Source: Neptuniibacter marinus
GTDB taxonomy: Bacteria > Pseudomonadota > Gammaproteobacteria > Pseudomonadales > Balneatricaceae
Reading direction: 5' to 3'
DNA length: 64,000 nucleotides
Assembly (NCBI RefSeq): GCF_001597725.1
Contig: NZ_LUTR01000002.1
Location: 62,001 to 126,000, forward strand
Shown here one piece after another: positions 27,288-39,674 of the stretch. How positions within the stretch are numbered: position 1 is the first letter of the stretch; every line of letters begins with the position of its first letter. The translations under genes and the position numbers were made by a program. Below the pieces are notes generated by a model. The model was not told where the DNA came from. It did no database searches and saw nothing but the letters and a program-made list of their open reading frames with translations.

Positions 27288-28016
27288 TTAATTAAATAAC
27301 GCGCGTAATTTGTTCCACAATGAGCGTGCATTTTGGTTGTCTTTATCAGAAGCTTGAGCCAGCTCCTTTAGTTTTTCAATTTTTCTGATGGCTAAACCAT
27401 ATTGTTCATCAACTTCATCGAGAGACGATGCGTTAAATTCAAGGTCGTTAACAAGACCATCATTAAGACCATAGATCCAGCCGTGAACAGTGAGCTCCTG
27501 CTCATTAGTCCAAGCTTTCTGAACTATAGTGGTTTCGCAGACGTTGCTTGCTTGCTCAATCACATTCAACTCACACAAACGGTCTAACTGCTGATGAGAG
27601 TGATCCCAAACAGATAAAAGTTCACGATGCTTTTTATATACATCGCGAATATGCCTCAACCAGTTATCGATTAAACCGTGTGGTTCAGTCTCGATTGCAG
27701 CTTTAACCCCTCCACAACCATAATGACCAACAACCATAATATGCTTAACTTTGAGAACTTCGACCGCATACTGAATAACAGACATACAATTCATATCAGT
27801 ATGAATGACTAAATTCGAAACATTACGATGCACAAAAAGCTCACCAGGCAACATATCCACAATTTCATTAGCGGGAACACGGCTATCAGAACACCCAATC
27901 CATAAATACTCTGGAGCCTGCTGCTGTGCTAACGTCTCAAAAAAAAGAGGATCTTCCTTGTTAATCTTATCCGCCCATTGGCGGTTACTTTCTAGTAATT
28001 CAGTTAGCCGTTTCAT
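27288..28016 (-). CDS. can: Beta-class carbonic anhydrase
   Basis: The 242-residue zinc enzyme interconverts CO2 and bicarbonate. The zinc ligands are in CSDSRVP and HYGCGG. It also has ELFVHRNVSNLV and VHGWIYGLNDG, as in E. coli Can. I used the ATG at 28016 (MKRLTELL); the reading frame is open to a TTG 18 bases earlier. It is preceded by a hairpin with a T-run, so it is probably transcribed separately or by read-through from the lipoprotein gene. Confidence 0.94.
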   Translation of the reverse strand: MKRLTELLESNRQWADKINKEDPLFFETLAQQQAPEYLWIGCSDSRVPANEIVDMLPGELFVHRNVSNLVIHTDMNCMSVIQYAVEVLKVKHIMVVGHYGCGGVKAAIETEPHGLIDNWLRHIRDVYKKHRELLSVWDHSHQQLDRLCELNVIEQASNVCETTIVQKAWTNEQELTVHGWIYGLNDGLVNDLEFNASSLDEVDEQYGLAIRKIEKLKELAQASDKDNQNARSLWNKLRALFN

Positions 28017-28032
28017 ATTAGTTTCTGATAAC

Positions 28033-28055
28033 AAAAAGCGAGCTTGTAGCCCGCT
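28033..28055 (-). terminator. Hairpin with T-run between lipoprotein gene and can
   Basis: On the minus strand AGCGGGCT and AGCTCGCT pair over 8 bases (one G-U) around a 3-base loop, followed by TTTTT. It ends 17 bases before the can ATG, so read-through could be part of can expression. Confidence 0.6.
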
Positions 28056-28078
28056 TCTTTTGGTTAAAGATATACTCT

Positions 28079-28546
28079 TTAAGTCCTAGATAAAGCCTTT
28101 TTTCTAGACTGGTTATACTCTTCTTCTGTAATCAAATCTTTTTCACGCAAACTTTTTAGTTCTTGTAACCTTAATTCAAGACTCTTTTCAGCTTCGACTA
28201 ACTGATCCTCACTGCACGTTTTTTCTTGACGCAAACTATCAATACGCATTAAACGAGTATTAGCAGCATTGATTGCTGAATTATAGTTATTACTCTTTGC
28301 AATCAAGTTAAATGGAAACCATAAAAGCCCATCCAACATATCTTTGCCTGTAACATCATCCTTATCCTGATTCACGGCATTAATAATCGCCTGAACTCGC
28401 ACCTGCTCTGCCGTCAGCTGCTCACAATTCATGACTTCATCCGAAGCGCTATACGCAGAAACAACTTCATGATCTGCGCTACCAGCACATCCTCCAAGCG
28501 TTAAAACAGAGCCTAAAACAGCAATAGACACACTACGTTTAATCAT
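28079..28546 (-). CDS. Small lipoprotein with a SHOCT-like C-terminus
   Basis: The 155-residue protein starts at the ATG at 28546 (AAGGA eight bases upstream) with a lipoprotein signal ending LTLGGC. The middle has no recognised domain but includes a hydrophobic stretch MLDGLLWFPFNLIA. The last 30 residues, LKSLREKDLITEEEYNQSR, fit the SHOCT module, a short helical C-terminal oligomerisation tag. It lies 65 bases downstream of hemE but beyond a terminator. The function is unknown. Confidence 0.7.
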   Translation of the reverse strand: MIKRSVSIAVLGSVLTLGGCAGSADHEVVSAYSASDEVMNCEQLTAEQVRVQAIINAVNQDKDDVTGKDMLDGLLWFPFNLIAKSNNYNSAINAANTRLMRIDSLRQEKTCSEDQLVEAEKSLELRLQELKSLREKDLITEEEYNQSRKKALSRT

Positions 28547-28570
28547 AAACATCTTCCTTGATAAGAAATT

Positions 28571-28602
28571 AATAAAAAAATAGAGAAGCACCTTAGCTCC
28601 TC
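28571..28602 (-). terminator. Rho-independent terminator after hemE
   Basis: On the minus strand GAGGAGC pairs with GCTTCTC (one G-U) around a 6-base loop and is followed by TATTTTTTT. Confidence 0.75.
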
Positions 28603-28611
28603 ACAAAAAAA

Positions 28612-29676
28612 TCATGCGTGATACTTAGCACTTAACTCATGCACCGCATCAACAAACGCTTTAGGCTGTTTCGGATCAACAAACTGGTGAATACCATGGC
28701 CAAGGTTAAATACATGCCCAGATCCATTACCATACTGGCCTAAAATAAATTCAACCTCTTGCTCGATACGGCTTGCCGGTGCATATAAGACACTTGGATC
28801 CATATTTCCTTGCAGCGCAACTTTATCGCCCACTCGAGCGCGTGCATTGCCAATATCTGTCGTCCAATCCAAACCTAAGGCATCCGCACCGGTTTCCGCC
28901 ATTACTTCAAGCCACTGCCCACCATTTTTAGTAAACAGAATAACCGGCACTTTGCGTCCATCATGCTCACGAATCAAACCATCAACGATCTGCTTCATGT
29001 ACTTTAACGAAAACTCTTGGTAGCAAGGACCACTTAATGCGCCACCCCAAGTATCAAATATCTGTACGGCTTGCGCACCAGAACGAATCTGCTCATTCAA
29101 GTATGTAGTGACAGATTGAGCTAACTTATCCAAAAGAGTATGCATAACTTCAGGTGTTGCATACATCATCTGTTTAACGTGGCGAAAATCTTTACTAGAA
29201 CCACCTTCAACCATGTATGTGGCTAAGGTCCATGGGCTGCCAGAAAAACCGATAAGAGGAACACGCCCATTTAATTCGCGACGAATCTCTTTCACTGCAT
29301 TCATCACATAATCAAGGTCTGTTGCAGCATCAGGTACCGGTAGGTCTGCAACATCTTTCTCTGTACGAACAATTTTCTTAAACCGTGGACCTTCACCTAC
29401 TTCAAAGTAAAGTCCCAATCCCATTGCGTCTGGGATCGTTAAAATGTCAGAGAATAGAATTGCGGCATCAAGATCATAACGCTCTAATGGCTGAATAGTT
29501 ACTTCACAAGCAAGCTCTTTATTTTTGCAAAGGCTTAAGAAATCACCTGCTTTAGCACGCGTTTCTCTATATTCTGGAAGGTAACGTCCCGCCTGACGCA
29601 TCATCCATACGGGTGTTGCATCTACAGGTTCATTAAGAAGAGCACGTAAAAAACGATCATTTTTGAGTTCAGCCAT
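28612..29676 (-). CDS. hemE: Uroporphyrinogen decarboxylase
   Basis: The 354-residue enzyme converts uroporphyrinogen III to coproporphyrinogen III in heme synthesis. It starts with the diagnostic [17 protein letters not shown] and has [14 protein letters not shown] and [12 protein letters not shown] near the end. It follows gltD in orientation but lies beyond a convergent lipoprotein gene, so it has its own promoter. The length is normal. Confidence 0.96.
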   Translation of the reverse strand: MAELKNDRFLRALLNEPVDATPVWMMRQAGRYLPEYRETRAKAGDFLSLCKNKELACEVTIQPLERYDLDAAILFSDILTIPDAMGLGLYFEVGEGPRFKKIVRTEKDVADLPVPDAATDLDYVMNAVKEIRRELNGRVPLIGFSGSPWTLATYMVEGGSSKDFRHVKQMMYATPEVMHTLLDKLAQSVTTYLNEQIRSGAQAVQIFDTWGGALSGPCYQEFSLKYMKQIVDGLIREHDGRKVPVILFTKNGGQWLEVMAETGADALGLDWTTDIGNARARVGDKVALQGNMDPSVLYAPASRIEQEVEFILGQYGNGSGHVFNLGHGIHQFVDPKQPKAFVDAVHELSAKYHA

Positions 29677-29775
29677 TTGTGTCAGCCACTTATATCTTGT
29701 AAATTCGAATTGGCCGATATTCTAACGATTTCTGACAGGAATTACCTGTAAATGTATAAACAATTTTAATAACTG

Positions 29776-30228
29776 ATGATACAGATTAAATCAGCACTTT
29801 ATTTTTTACTGCTCTTAGGCATATTGACTGGCTGCCAAAGCCATTCTGTAAAAGAGCTGCCACTGACACCTCAACCTTTGGCCGTTTTCGAACACGAAAT
29901 AGTTTGGTTAACAACGTCAACCTCCAGTACCTCTCAAGAGCAACAAGTTAATAGCTTTAACCTTAAACTAAAAGATCGTCTGAAAATGTATGGTGCCAAT
30001 AATATACAGACCACCAATAAGTCTGGGTCATCAAATAAGGGGTTAATTATTATTAGTAAAATCAATACGGATAACGAGGAAGGTGCTTACCAGCTATCTA
30101 TCTTACGCGAGAACAGGGAACTCATTCACGGCTCTTACCCTAATACACTGAAAGGCGAAGAGGTCGCTATTAATAAGTTCTTAATGTCTATTCACCAAAA
30201 AATAGTCAACGCTGATAAGTACTTCTAA
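29776..30228 (+). CDS. Putative lipoprotein of unknown function
   Basis: The 150-residue protein has a lipoprotein signal, ALYFLLLLGILTGC, with the lipid cysteine at residue 20. The mature part of about 130 residues contains two to three beta-rich segments and a serine/threonine-rich patch (TTSTSSTSQEQQ). I recognise no family. It is a lone plus-strand gene in a minus-strand region, divergent from hemE. Confidence 0.6.
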   Translation: MIQIKSALYFLLLLGILTGCQSHSVKELPLTPQPLAVFEHEIVWLTTSTSSTSQEQQVNSFNLKLKDRLKMYGANNIQTTNKSGSSNKGLIIISKINTDNEEGAYQLSILRENRELIHGSYPNTLKGEEVAINKFLMSIHQKIVNADKYF

Positions 30229-30229
30229 T

Positions 30230-30257
30230 AAAAAAGGCCGCGAATGCGGCCTTTTTT
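30230..30257. terminator. Bidirectional terminator between lipoprotein gene and gltD
   Basis: The perfect stem AAGGCCGC/GCGGCCTT with a GAAT loop is flanked by A- and T-runs and serves both convergent genes. Confidence 0.92.
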
Positions 30258-30274
30258 CAAGATAATCTAAAAGC

Positions 30275-31708
<1,434 letters not shown>

Positions 31709-31714
31709 TTAAAA

Positions 31715-31742
31715 GCAATCTCCCGACAAATTAGGAGATTGC
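31715..31742 (-). terminator. Intercistronic hairpin between gltB and gltD
   Basis: Perfect 9-base arms (GCAATCTCC/GGAGATTGC) enclose a 10-base loop. On the minus strand they are followed by TTTT and then the gltD ribosome site. It may act as a partial terminator or an mRNA stabiliser that sets the GltB/GltD ratio. Confidence 0.6.
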
Positions 31743-31777
31743 AGATTATTCTTCATATACCAAATGGTACGTAGCAC

Positions 31778-34700
31778 TTATTCTGGGCGTGTACGAATAC
31801 TAGTCAGTAAATCATTTAAACTAGCCGCTTTCGGTTTAACCAACCAAAATCGACCAATATAGTCATCAAGATTATCAATAATCTCTCGACCCCAAGCACT
31901 GCCAGTTTCTTTGGTAAATTCAATAATGACTGAGCGTAGATGGTTTTTGTATGCTTCCATACTTTCAGTATGGATACGCTGAATCTCAACTAACTCATGG
32001 TTATACTTATCCACAAAGTTATTATCGACATCCAATACATACGCAAAACCACCCGTCATACCTGCACCAAAGTTATACCCCGTTGCACCAAGAACTGTGA
32101 CTAAACCGCCTGTCATATATTCACAACAGTGGTCGCCTGCACCTTCAACAACCGCGTGAACACCAGAGTTACGAACACCAAAACGTTCACCAGCTTGACC
32201 TGCAGCAAACAATTTACCGCCTGTGGCACCGTATAAACAGGTGTTACCCATAATGGCAGTTTCATTTGATTTAAAGGTCACTTCAGCAAATGGTCGGATA
32301 ACAATCTTGCCGCCCGCCATGCCTTTACCAACATAATCGTTAGCATCACCTTCTAGGTACAAGTTCTGGCCACCGGCATTCCATACACCGAAAGACTGCC
32401 CCGCATGTCCTTTAAAGTTAAAGGTCATTGGCTTGTCAGACATACCAAGGTTGCCATGCTTCTTAGCAATAGCACCCGATGTACGAGCACCAACAGAGCG
32501 ATCGCAGTTGGTAATCGTCAGCGCCCATTCACCGCCCTGCTTCATATCAATCGCTGACTGAGTTAACTCAATCATCTGGTTATTCAACTGGGCAGTATCG
32601 TAAGGCTCGTTACGCTCAACTTGACACGTGTTCGGGAATTCATCACCAGCTGAAGCCAAAATAGGACTTAGATCTAAGTTCTTCTGACGTGGCGTATCAC
32701 CATCCAAGGCTTCCAAAAGATCTACTCGACCAACAAGCTCTTCCATAGTGCGAACACCAAGTTGTGCCATAAGTTGACGAGTTTCTTCTGCAATAAACCT
32801 GAAGAAATTTTTAACCATTTCAACGGTGCCGCGGAAGTGATCTTCACGTAGCTTTTCATTCTGCGTTGCCACACCGGTCGCACAGTTATTTAGGTGACAG
32901 ATACGAAGGTATTTACAACCTAGAGCAACCATCGGCATAGTACCAAAGCCAAAGCTTTCAGCACCTAATATTGCACCTTTAATTACATCCAAGCCAGTCT
33001 TAAGACCGCCATCTGTCTGCAACCGAATATTGCCGCGCAGTTGATTCCCACGAAGTGACTGATGAGCATCCGCTAAACCTAACTCCCAAGGGGAGCCTGC
33101 ATAATGGATAGAAGTTATCGGTGATGCCGCTGTACCACCATCATAACCAGAGATAGTAATCAGATCAGCGTAAGCCTTAGCCACACCACAAGCGATAGTA
33201 CCTACACCTGGGCGCGATACTAATTTTACTGAAACAAGAGCTTCTGGATTCACTTGTTTTAGATCAAAAATCAACTGAGCCAAATCTTCGATAGAGTAAA
33301 TATCGTGATGAGGCGGTGGTGAAATTAGAGTAACACCCGGTACGGAGAAACGTAGGCGAGCAATAAGGTCGTTGACCTTACCACCTGGTAATTGTCCACC
33401 TTCACCCGGTTTTGCACCTTGAGCGACTTTAATCTGTAGTACTTCAGCATTCGACAAGTATTCAGGCGTTACACCGAAACGTCCTGAAGCAACCTGTTTA
33501 ATTTTAGAGCGTTTCATGGTGCCATGACGAGCAGGGTCTTCACCACCTTCGCCAGAGTTAGAGCGACCTCCTAATTCGTTCATGGCAACAGCTAAAGCTT
33601 CATGAGCTTCAGGGGATAGCGCACCAAGAGACATTGCTGCCGAGTCAAAACGTTTAAAGATATTTTCTATCGGCTCCACTTCGTCAATGGAGATAGATTG
33701 CACACCTTTACGCAGCCCCAACATATCACGTAAGGTTGCATAACCACGGTTATTCACTAACGCAGCATAACGCTGATATGCTTCTGGGTTACCGGTCTGA
33801 ACAGCTTCATGGATAGTACGAACCACATCAGGGTTGTATGCGTGATACTCACCGTCATGCTTATACTTCAGCAATCCACCCGCCTGGATAGGCTTACGCG
33901 CAACCCATGCTTCTTTAGCTAATAAGCCCTGCTCAAATTGAAAATCCTCAAAACGAGCACCTTCAATACGACTAGTAACACCCTTGAAACAAAGATCAAC
34001 AATCTCTGAACTCAAACCAATCGCTTCAAATAATTGCGCGCCACGGTAAGAAGCAACGGTTGATATACCCATCTTCGACAGGATCTTCATCAAACCTTTG
34101 TTAATACCTTTGCGGTAATTTTCATGGGAATGCAAAGTTTCCATCTGGATCTCTCCAGTAGAACACAAGTCATTCAACACACGATAGGCAAGGTACGGGT
34201 AAACAGCAGTGGCACCAAAGCCAAACAAAACAGCAAAATGATGCGGATCGCGTACTGTACCACTCTCAATCACAAGATTAGCGTCGCAACGCAAACCTTT
34301 GTCGACCAAACGGTGGTGTACAGCGCCTGTTGCTAATGCAGCATGAACAGGTAAAAGACCACGTGTAATATTAGCATCCGTGAGGATCAGAATAACTTTA
34401 CCATCACGTACACTTTGTTCTGCTTTATCTGCGATCCCTTGAATAGCTTCTTTTAAAGAAAATTTCTCAGGGTCGTAGTTCAGATCAATTTGAATAACGT
34501 CAAAGCCTGGCTCACTGTTATCGCGCAAACGGTTAAACTTACTGGCCGACAGAACAGGGGTGGTTAAAATTACACGATGTGCATGTTCCGGCGTTTCTTC
34601 AAATACGTTTCGCTCAGCACCAATACATGTCTCTAAGGACATAACAATCGCTTCACGAAGAGGATCGATCGGTGGATTGGTAACTTGGGCAAACTGTTGA

Positions 34701-36229
34701 CGGAAATAATCATATACAGAGCGCACCCTATGGGACAGCACAGCCATCGGCTTGTCGTCGCCCATAGAACCTATGGCTTCCATTCCGCTTTCGCCTAATG
34801 GTCGCAAAATCTGTTCACGCTCTTCAAATGTAACTTGGAACATTTTCATATGAGTCTTAACTTCATCCGCAGACATCTCTACAAATGATTTAGACTCTTC
34901 ATCCAAGTTCATGGTCTGCTCTAGACGCAGTGCGTTCTCTTTCAGCCACGCTTTATAGGGTTTAGCAGCTTTCAGACGGTTATCGACATCTTGCGTATGT
35001 AAAACATCGCCAGTTGCCGTATCAATCGCCAGAATTTGGCCTGGTCCTACACGACCTTGAGCAACAATATCTTCAGGCTTATAACTGAACACACCTATTT
35101 CTGATGCTGTACAGATGTACCCTTGCTTAGTCATTACCCAACGAGATGGACGTAAGCCATTACGGTCCAACATACAGACAGCAAAGCGACCATCGGTCAT
35201 TACCATACCTGCAGGACCATCCCAAGGCTCCATATGCATAGAGTTAAAATCATAGAATGCACGTAAATCAGCATCCATTGTTTCAACATTCTGCCACGCA
35301 GGCGGCACTATCATGCGTACAGCACGATAAATATCCATACCGCCAACCAACAAGAATTCCAGCATATTATCCATACTTGATGAATCTGAGCCGGTCGTAT
35401 TTACAATCGGCTGTAGCTCATCCAAGTTGGGTAATAGATCAGTTGCAAATTTACTTGCACGCGCCTTCGCCCAGTTACGGTTACCTTCAACTGTGTTAAT
35501 TTCACCATTATGCGCCAAGAATCGGAATGGCTGCGCCAAAGGCCAGCGAGGTGCTGTATTTGTAGAAAAGCGTTGATGATAAGTACATACCGCTGTTTCT
35601 AATCGCGGATCTGCTAGATCCTGATAAAACACAGGTAGATCCACCGGCATAGTTAATCCTTTATAGGAGATAACTTTGTCAGAGAAACTACAGATGTAAA
35701 AATCTTCATCTGCCGCCATAGCAATTTCAGATTTACGGCGAGCGATAAACAAACTAATAGCAAGCTCCCTCTCACTCTTGCTTCCAGCAGTAATAAAAAC
35801 CTGCTCGATAAGAGGTAGAGTATCTTTTGCTATAGGGCCAAGGCATGAATCATCCGTTGGCACCACTCGCCAACCTGCAACACCTAGACCTTCATTAGTA
35901 ATCGCAGTATTAACTGCAACACGTGCCGCTTCTGCTTTGGCAGCTTCGCACGGTAAAAACACCATACCCACTGCATAAAATTCGCCTAGTTCGGTGCCTA
36001 ACTCTTCCTGTGCGACTGTGCGCAAGAAGCTATCAGGTTTCTGCATTAACAGGCCACAACCGTCACCTGTCTTACCATCTGCAGCTATACCCCCACGGTG
36101 CGTCATGCAGGCAAGCGCTTCGATTGCTTTATCTAGCAAATCGTGACTAGCTTGACCCTGCATGTGTGCCATAAGGCCAAAACCGCAGTTATCTTTAAAT
36201 TCACCGGGGCAATAAAGAGCTTTGCTCAT
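31778..36229 (-). CDS. gltB: Glutamate synthase large subunit
   Basis: The 1483-residue enzyme makes two glutamates from glutamine and 2-oxoglutarate. The N-terminal amidotransferase has its catalytic cysteine in [14 protein letters not shown] (about residue 15, exposed after processing). The central and FMN-binding synthase domains include [15 protein letters not shown], and the 3Fe-4S cysteines are in [12 protein letters not shown]. The C-terminal GXGXG repeat domain is present. The length is normal. It is followed by gltD after 81 bases. Confidence 0.97.
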   Translation of the reverse strand: MSKALYCPGEFKDNCGFGLMAHMQGQASHDLLDKAIEALACMTHRGGIAADGKTGDGCGLLMQKPDSFLRTVAQEELGTELGEFYAVGMVFLPCEAAKAEAARVAVNTAITNEGLGVAGWRVVPTDDSCLGPIAKDTLPLIEQVFITAGSKSERELAISLFIARRKSEIAMAADEDFYICSFSDKVISYKGLTMPVDLPVFYQDLADPRLETAVCTYHQRFSTNTAPRWPLAQPFRFLAHNGEINTVEGNRNWAKARASKFATDLLPNLDELQPIVNTTGSDSSSMDNMLEFLLVGGMDIYRAVRMIVPPAWQNVETMDADLRAFYDFNSMHMEPWDGPAGMVMTDGRFAVCMLDRNGLRPSRWVMTKQGYICTASEIGVFSYKPEDIVAQGRVGPGQILAIDTATGDVLHTQDVDNRLKAAKPYKAWLKENALRLEQTMNLDEESKSFVEMSADEVKTHMKMFQVTFEEREQILRPLGESGMEAIGSMGDDKPMAVLSHRVRSVYDYFRQQFAQVTNPPIDPLREAIVMSLETCIGAERNVFEETPEHAHRVILTTPVLSASKFNRLRDNSEPGFDVIQIDLNYDPEKFSLKEAIQGIADKAEQSVRDGKVILILTDANITRGLLPVHAALATGAVHHRLVDKGLRCDANLVIESGTVRDPHHFAVLFGFGATAVYPYLAYRVLNDLCSTGEIQMETLHSHENYRKGINKGLMKILSKMGISTVASYRGAQLFEAIGLSSEIVDLCFKGVTSRIEGARFEDFQFEQGLLAKEAWVARKPIQAGGLLKYKHDGEYHAYNPDVVRTIHEAVQTGNPEAYQRYAALVNNRGYATLRDMLGLRKGVQSISIDEVEPIENIFKRFDSAAMSLGALSPEAHEALAVAMNELGGRSNSGEGGEDPARHGTMKRSKIKQVASGRFGVTPEYLSNAEVLQIKVAQGAKPGEGGQLPGGKVNDLIARLRFSVPGVTLISPPPHHDIYSIEDLAQLIFDLKQVNPEALVSVKLVSRPGVGTIACGVAKAYADLITISGYDGGTAASPITSIHYAGSPWELGLADAHQSLRGNQLRGNIRLQTDGGLKTGLDVIKGAILGAESFGFGTMPMVALGCKYLRICHLNNCATGVATQNEKLREDHFRGTVEMVKNFFRFIAEETRQLMAQLGVRTMEELVGRVDLLEALDGDTPRQKNLDLSPILASAGDEFPNTCQVERNEPYDTAQLNNQMIELTQSAIDMKQGGEWALTITNCDRSVGARTSGAIAKKHGNLGMSDKPMTFNFKGHAGQSFGVWNAGGQNLYLEGDANDYVGKGMAGGKIVIRPFAEVTFKSNETAIMGNTCLYGATGGKLFAAGQAGERFGVRNSGVHAVVEGAGDHCCEYMTGGLVTVLGATGYNFGAGMTGGFAYVLDVDNNFVDKYNHELVEIQRIHTESMEAYKNHLRSVIIEFTKETGSAWGREIIDNLDDYIGRFWLVKPKAASLNDLLTSIRTRPE

Positions 36230-36335
36230 AAGCCATTCCCACTTAAAAATACTTCGAAATCAATGTCTTAATAATCTTTCTGCTGCAATATATACGCCAG
36301 TCAGCAAAAAGGGACAGCTATTCTACACGCGAAGT

Positions 36336-36359
36336 CTGTTCGGAACAAATTCCAAACAG
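36336..36359. promoter_or_regulatory. Inverted repeat upstream of gltB
   Basis: Arms CTGTTCGGAA and TTCCAAACAG pair over 10 bases with one mismatch around CAAA. It lies 107 bases before the gltB ATG and just upstream of a possible -10 (TAGAAT on the minus strand), so it could be an operator for the gltBD promoter. Confidence 0.45.
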
Positions 36360-36420
36360 CATAAAGGAAGGTTTAAATCACTAAAAGCAGGTATAAAACT
36401 AAATATATCTTATTGTTTCA

Positions 36421-37986
36421 TCAAGGTTTTTTCTTTCTTATATCAAGTTGAACGCCTTGCACACTTCTTGCCCAAGGTTTCACATTTTGCAGCGTTTTAG
36501 GCAGTTTTCGGATAGCAGCATTAGCAATATCACGGTTAGGATATTGCCCATAAACAACCACATGCCAGGGCAAGCCCTTATAAATAGTCTCAAAATGGTG
36601 AAATTTGCTAGGATTAGACTGAGCTGCGATAAACTCCAAAGCACTCTGCTTTGATCTCGCCCCAGTCATTTGTAAAGTATATCCAGATGATTTCCACGTG
36701 AGTAGAACGCTCTCACTTGGTGCAATATCGGCCACTTTATTTTGCGACGCAAGCGCTTTCTTCGTCTGCGGCACAGAGGGAACAGTTTTCTTTTCCTGCG
36801 CTTCAGATGCTGAAGGGGATTGCTCCTTCACAGCAACAGGAACACTGTTAGCAGATGGGGTGTTTTGCTTCACTACAGCTCTTAACTCTTCTTCCAACGG
36901 AGAAGGCTTAACCTTCACTGGAGATGGTTTTGTTTCTTCCACCACTAAATTTTCATTATTAAGTTTTGCTTCTTGCTGCTGCAATCGGAGCGCTAGATCA
37001 CTTTTAACAGCAGATATAGGAGTATCCGTTTCAACGACCTGTGTATCATTAACAACAGGTACTTGCTCTATCAACTCATCTCCAGCACCTACAGCAGGTT
37101 CTACAGAAACTGTATCAGCCTTTTCGCCTTCAACTGACGCGGTAACAGCAAGAGAAAGAGGTACTGAAACCCGCTCATCGGTCACTACTTCAGAAAGAGG
37201 TTCTGTGCTTTCTGGCAAAAACTGCCACAAAGAGACGGCAACAATAGCAATTAAAAGCACTCCAACGCCCAGCATATGTAACGCTGGCAGAGGGAAGGAT
37301 GATCGCTGTGCAGGTAGAGATGACAGGGATACCTTACCTCCAGCCAATAAAGTTTCGACCCTTCCAGGCATCCCTTCAGACAATTTAATTAGTTCGTTTT
37401 TTTTCTTTTCCGATAAAGTCGAAACAGCGGGGTGACATAATTCAATATATTCTGCGGTTTCCGCAACGCTCATACGTTCGATATTAAGATGATGAACTCG
37501 CCCCTCAAGATGTTTAACATCATTACTGGCGAATAATTTCTCTGCAAAATCGTTATTCGATACAAGCAACACTTGCGCATCAGCAGCATGTAAATTCAAC
37601 AATAACGCCAGCGCCCCTTCTGACAGATATTCTGCATCATCAACAGTAATCAGACATTTCTGGCCCGCAGCTTGTATAGATTTTAATTGGAGATGAAAGG
37701 CACTTAATTGATCAGCAAAGCTAGCTCCACTTTGCTCATGCGAAGGAAATTGCTGCATTAACAATGCTAGCAGTTGCTGCTCACCTAACTCAATCTCGGG
37801 GCGAACTGAACAATAATATAAGGTACTGTCTTCTGTATCTGGCTTTAACTGGGCAAGCAATGTACTTTTACCTGCACCATGCTCACCTGAAACCAGCAAA
37901 AGAAAGTCAGAGAAACGAATAAAATGCTTCAATTTATCTAATAATTGAAGACGACTTGACGGCTCAAAATATATATTTTTCTTCAT
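36421..37986 (-). CDS. AAA ATPase fused to a SPOR domain (DamX-like)
   Basis: The 521-residue protein has an N-terminal ExeA/GspA-type ATPase (about 1-220) with Walker A GEHGAGKST and Walker B ITVDDAEYL. A membrane helix at about 245-265 (LHMLGVGVLLIAIVAVSLW) leads to a low-complexity periplasmic stretch rich in V, P, S, E and K (about 270-425) and a C-terminal SPOR domain (about 428-505) ending in a basic tail. SPOR domains bind denuded septal peptidoglycan. The location after aroB is that of damX, but E. coli DamX is shorter and, as I recall, has no Walker motifs. A role at the division site is likely. Confidence 0.85.
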   Translation of the reverse strand: MKKNIYFEPSSRLQLLDKLKHFIRFSDFLLLVSGEHGAGKSTLLAQLKPDTEDSTLYYCSVRPEIELGEQQLLALLMQQFPSHEQSGASFADQLSAFHLQLKSIQAAGQKCLITVDDAEYLSEGALALLLNLHAADAQVLLVSNNDFAEKLFASNDVKHLEGRVHHLNIERMSVAETAEYIELCHPAVSTLSEKKKNELIKLSEGMPGRVETLLAGGKVSLSSLPAQRSSFPLPALHMLGVGVLLIAIVAVSLWQFLPESTEPLSEVVTDERVSVPLSLAVTASVEGEKADTVSVEPAVGAGDELIEQVPVVNDTQVVETDTPISAVKSDLALRLQQQEAKLNNENLVVEETKPSPVKVKPSPLEEELRAVVKQNTPSANSVPVAVKEQSPSASEAQEKKTVPSVPQTKKALASQNKVADIAPSESVLLTWKSSGYTLQMTGARSKQSALEFIAAQSNPSKFHHFETIYKGLPWHVVVYGQYPNRDIANAAIRKLPKTLQNVKPWARSVQGVQLDIRKKKP

Positions 37987-38027
37987 TTTACCCGTTCGAA
38001 ACCCATGACATTAGCGCCTAATTCAGA

Positions 38028-39122
38028 CTAGCAAAACGTTGCTAATTTTTTACCAGCACTTAACGTTTCCAACAAAATGGAAGGAGGGAAATCGGAAGTC
38101 ACTACAGCTTTACCAATTTCTTTTAGGAGCACTAAGCGAATACTGCCATCAATAACTTTTTTATCGACACCCATAAGCTCCACAAAACGTTCCGGCGTCA
38201 TTGCCTCAGGTGGGTATAATGGAAGATTTGCAGCCTCCAAAATAGACTTCACCCGAGCCACATCAGTAGCGGATATATTCCCTAAGCGAAAAGACATATC
38301 AGCAGCCATCATAGTACCGGCACCGACGGCTTCACCATGCAACCATTCACCGTAACCTTGATCCGCCTCGATGGCATGCCCGAAAGTATGGCCTAGATTT
38401 AATAAAGCTCGAATCCCCTCTTCTCGCTCATCCAAAGCAACAACTTCAGCCTTAATCTCACAAGAACGTAGTATTGCTTGCTCAAGAAGGTCCGGCTGCA
38501 ATCCCATCAAGCCATCAATATGATCTTCTAAATAGCATAAGAAGGCCTCGTCATAGATTAGACCGTATTTAATAACTTCTGCCATTCCAGCGGAAAGCTC
38601 TTTTTCAGGCAAAGTATTTAGTGCATCTGTATCTATAACGACACATTGAGGTTGATGGAACGCACCAACCATATTCTTCCCTTGAGGATGGTTGACGCCC
38701 GTTTTACCACCAACAGAAGAATCAACTTGCGACAAAAGTGTTGTGGGAACCTGAATAAAATCAACACCTCGCTGATAACATGCAGCGGCAAACCCTGTCA
38801 TATCACCAATAACGCCGCCACCTAATGCAATCAAAGTTGTTGTCCGATTATGACGTTTATCAAGCAGGGCAGTAAAAATATTATTTATCTGCTCCAAGTT
38901 TTTATACTGCTCTCCATCAGGCAATATAACTTCATCAACCTGAAACTTTTTATTCAAAGTGGCTTTAAGTCGTTCAAGATACAGAGGCGCGATAGTTTCA
39001 TTAGTAACAATTAAAACTTGCTTACCTGAAATATAAGGCACCATCAGGCCCTTATCTAACAACCCTTGGCCAATAAAAATAGGGTAGCTACGCTCCCCTA
39101 GGTCTACTTTCAACGTTTGCAT
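38028..39122 (-). CDS. aroB: 3-dehydroquinate synthase
   Basis: The 364-residue enzyme makes dehydroquinate from DAHP in the shikimate pathway. It has the NAD-binding [37 protein letters not shown], and the zinc ligands in GHTFGHAIE and HGEAV. It lies 12 bases after aroK, the usual order. Confidence 0.96.
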   Translation of the reverse strand: MQTLKVDLGERSYPIFIGQGLLDKGLMVPYISGKQVLIVTNETIAPLYLERLKATLNKKFQVDEVILPDGEQYKNLEQINNIFTALLDKRHNRTTTLIALGGGVIGDMTGFAAACYQRGVDFIQVPTTLLSQVDSSVGGKTGVNHPQGKNMVGAFHQPQCVVIDTDALNTLPEKELSAGMAEVIKYGLIYDEAFLCYLEDHIDGLMGLQPDLLEQAILRSCEIKAEVVALDEREEGIRALLNLGHTFGHAIEADQGYGEWLHGEAVGAGTMMAADMSFRLGNISATDVARVKSILEAANLPLYPPEAMTPERFVELMGVDKKVIDGSIRLVLLKEIGKAVVTSDFPPSILLETLSAGKKLATFC

Positions 39123-39134
39123 ACTACCTACTTA

Positions 39135-39668
39135 TTACTCTACTTCGAGAGGAGACTTGGCCTTTAACTGCCTAATAATTTCTGTAACAACTGTTTTAGG
39201 ATGGCGTTTATCTGTAACTACAACAATATCAGCTGTATCAAGATATAAAGGGTGCCGAATAGACATTAACTCTTCCAAAACAGCCTGTGGATTTTCCGTC
39301 TGCAACAAAGGACGGTTTTTATCCCTAGACGTGCGGTCTAATTGCTGCTCAACGGATGTTTCTAAGTACACTACCGTACCATTAGCTTGAAGCATTACTC
39401 TATTTTCAGGCCTTAAAATAGCCCCCCCGCCCGTAGACAAAACAATATCCTTACGTAAAGAGAGCGCTTCAATAACACCCTCTTCTCTATCCCTAAAGCC
39501 CGACTCACCTTCGACATCAAAGATCCAAGGTATATCAGCACCCGCTCGCTTCTCAATCTCACGATCAGAATCCACGAATTCAAGCTTCAATTCTTGGGAT
39601 AACAAACGACCTATGGTACTTTTCCCAGCCCCCATAGGCCCAATCAAAAATATATTCAATTCACACAA
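39135..39668 (-). CDS. aroK: Shikimate kinase
   Basis: The 177-residue kinase has Walker [13 protein letters not shown], the shikimate-binding [11 protein letters not shown], and LSTGGGAIL. There is no ATG in a fitting place: the candidate starts are TTG at 39668 and TTG at 39659 ([10 protein letters not shown], the form closest to other AroK). An out-of-frame ATG at 39672 opens a 3-codon frame ending in TGA next to these starts. Translation is therefore probably coupled to pilQ, which stops 6 bases upstream. Confidence 0.93.
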   Translation of the reverse strand: MCELNIFLIGPMGAGKSTIGRLLSQELKLEFVDSDREIEKRAGADIPWIFDVEGESGFRDREEGVIEALSLRKDIVLSTGGGAILRPENRVMLQANGTVVYLETSVEQQLDRTSRDKNRPLLQTENPQAVLEELMSIRHPLYLDTADIVVVTDKRHPKTVVTEIIRQLKAKSPLEVE

Positions 39669-39674
39669 CCATAA

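Noticed and set aside
36698-37435. 245-codon frame antisense to the ATPase-SPOR gene
   Set aside because: It is a shadow of the low-complexity region, with a serine/threonine-rich composition and no domain; the minus-strand protein is clearly real.
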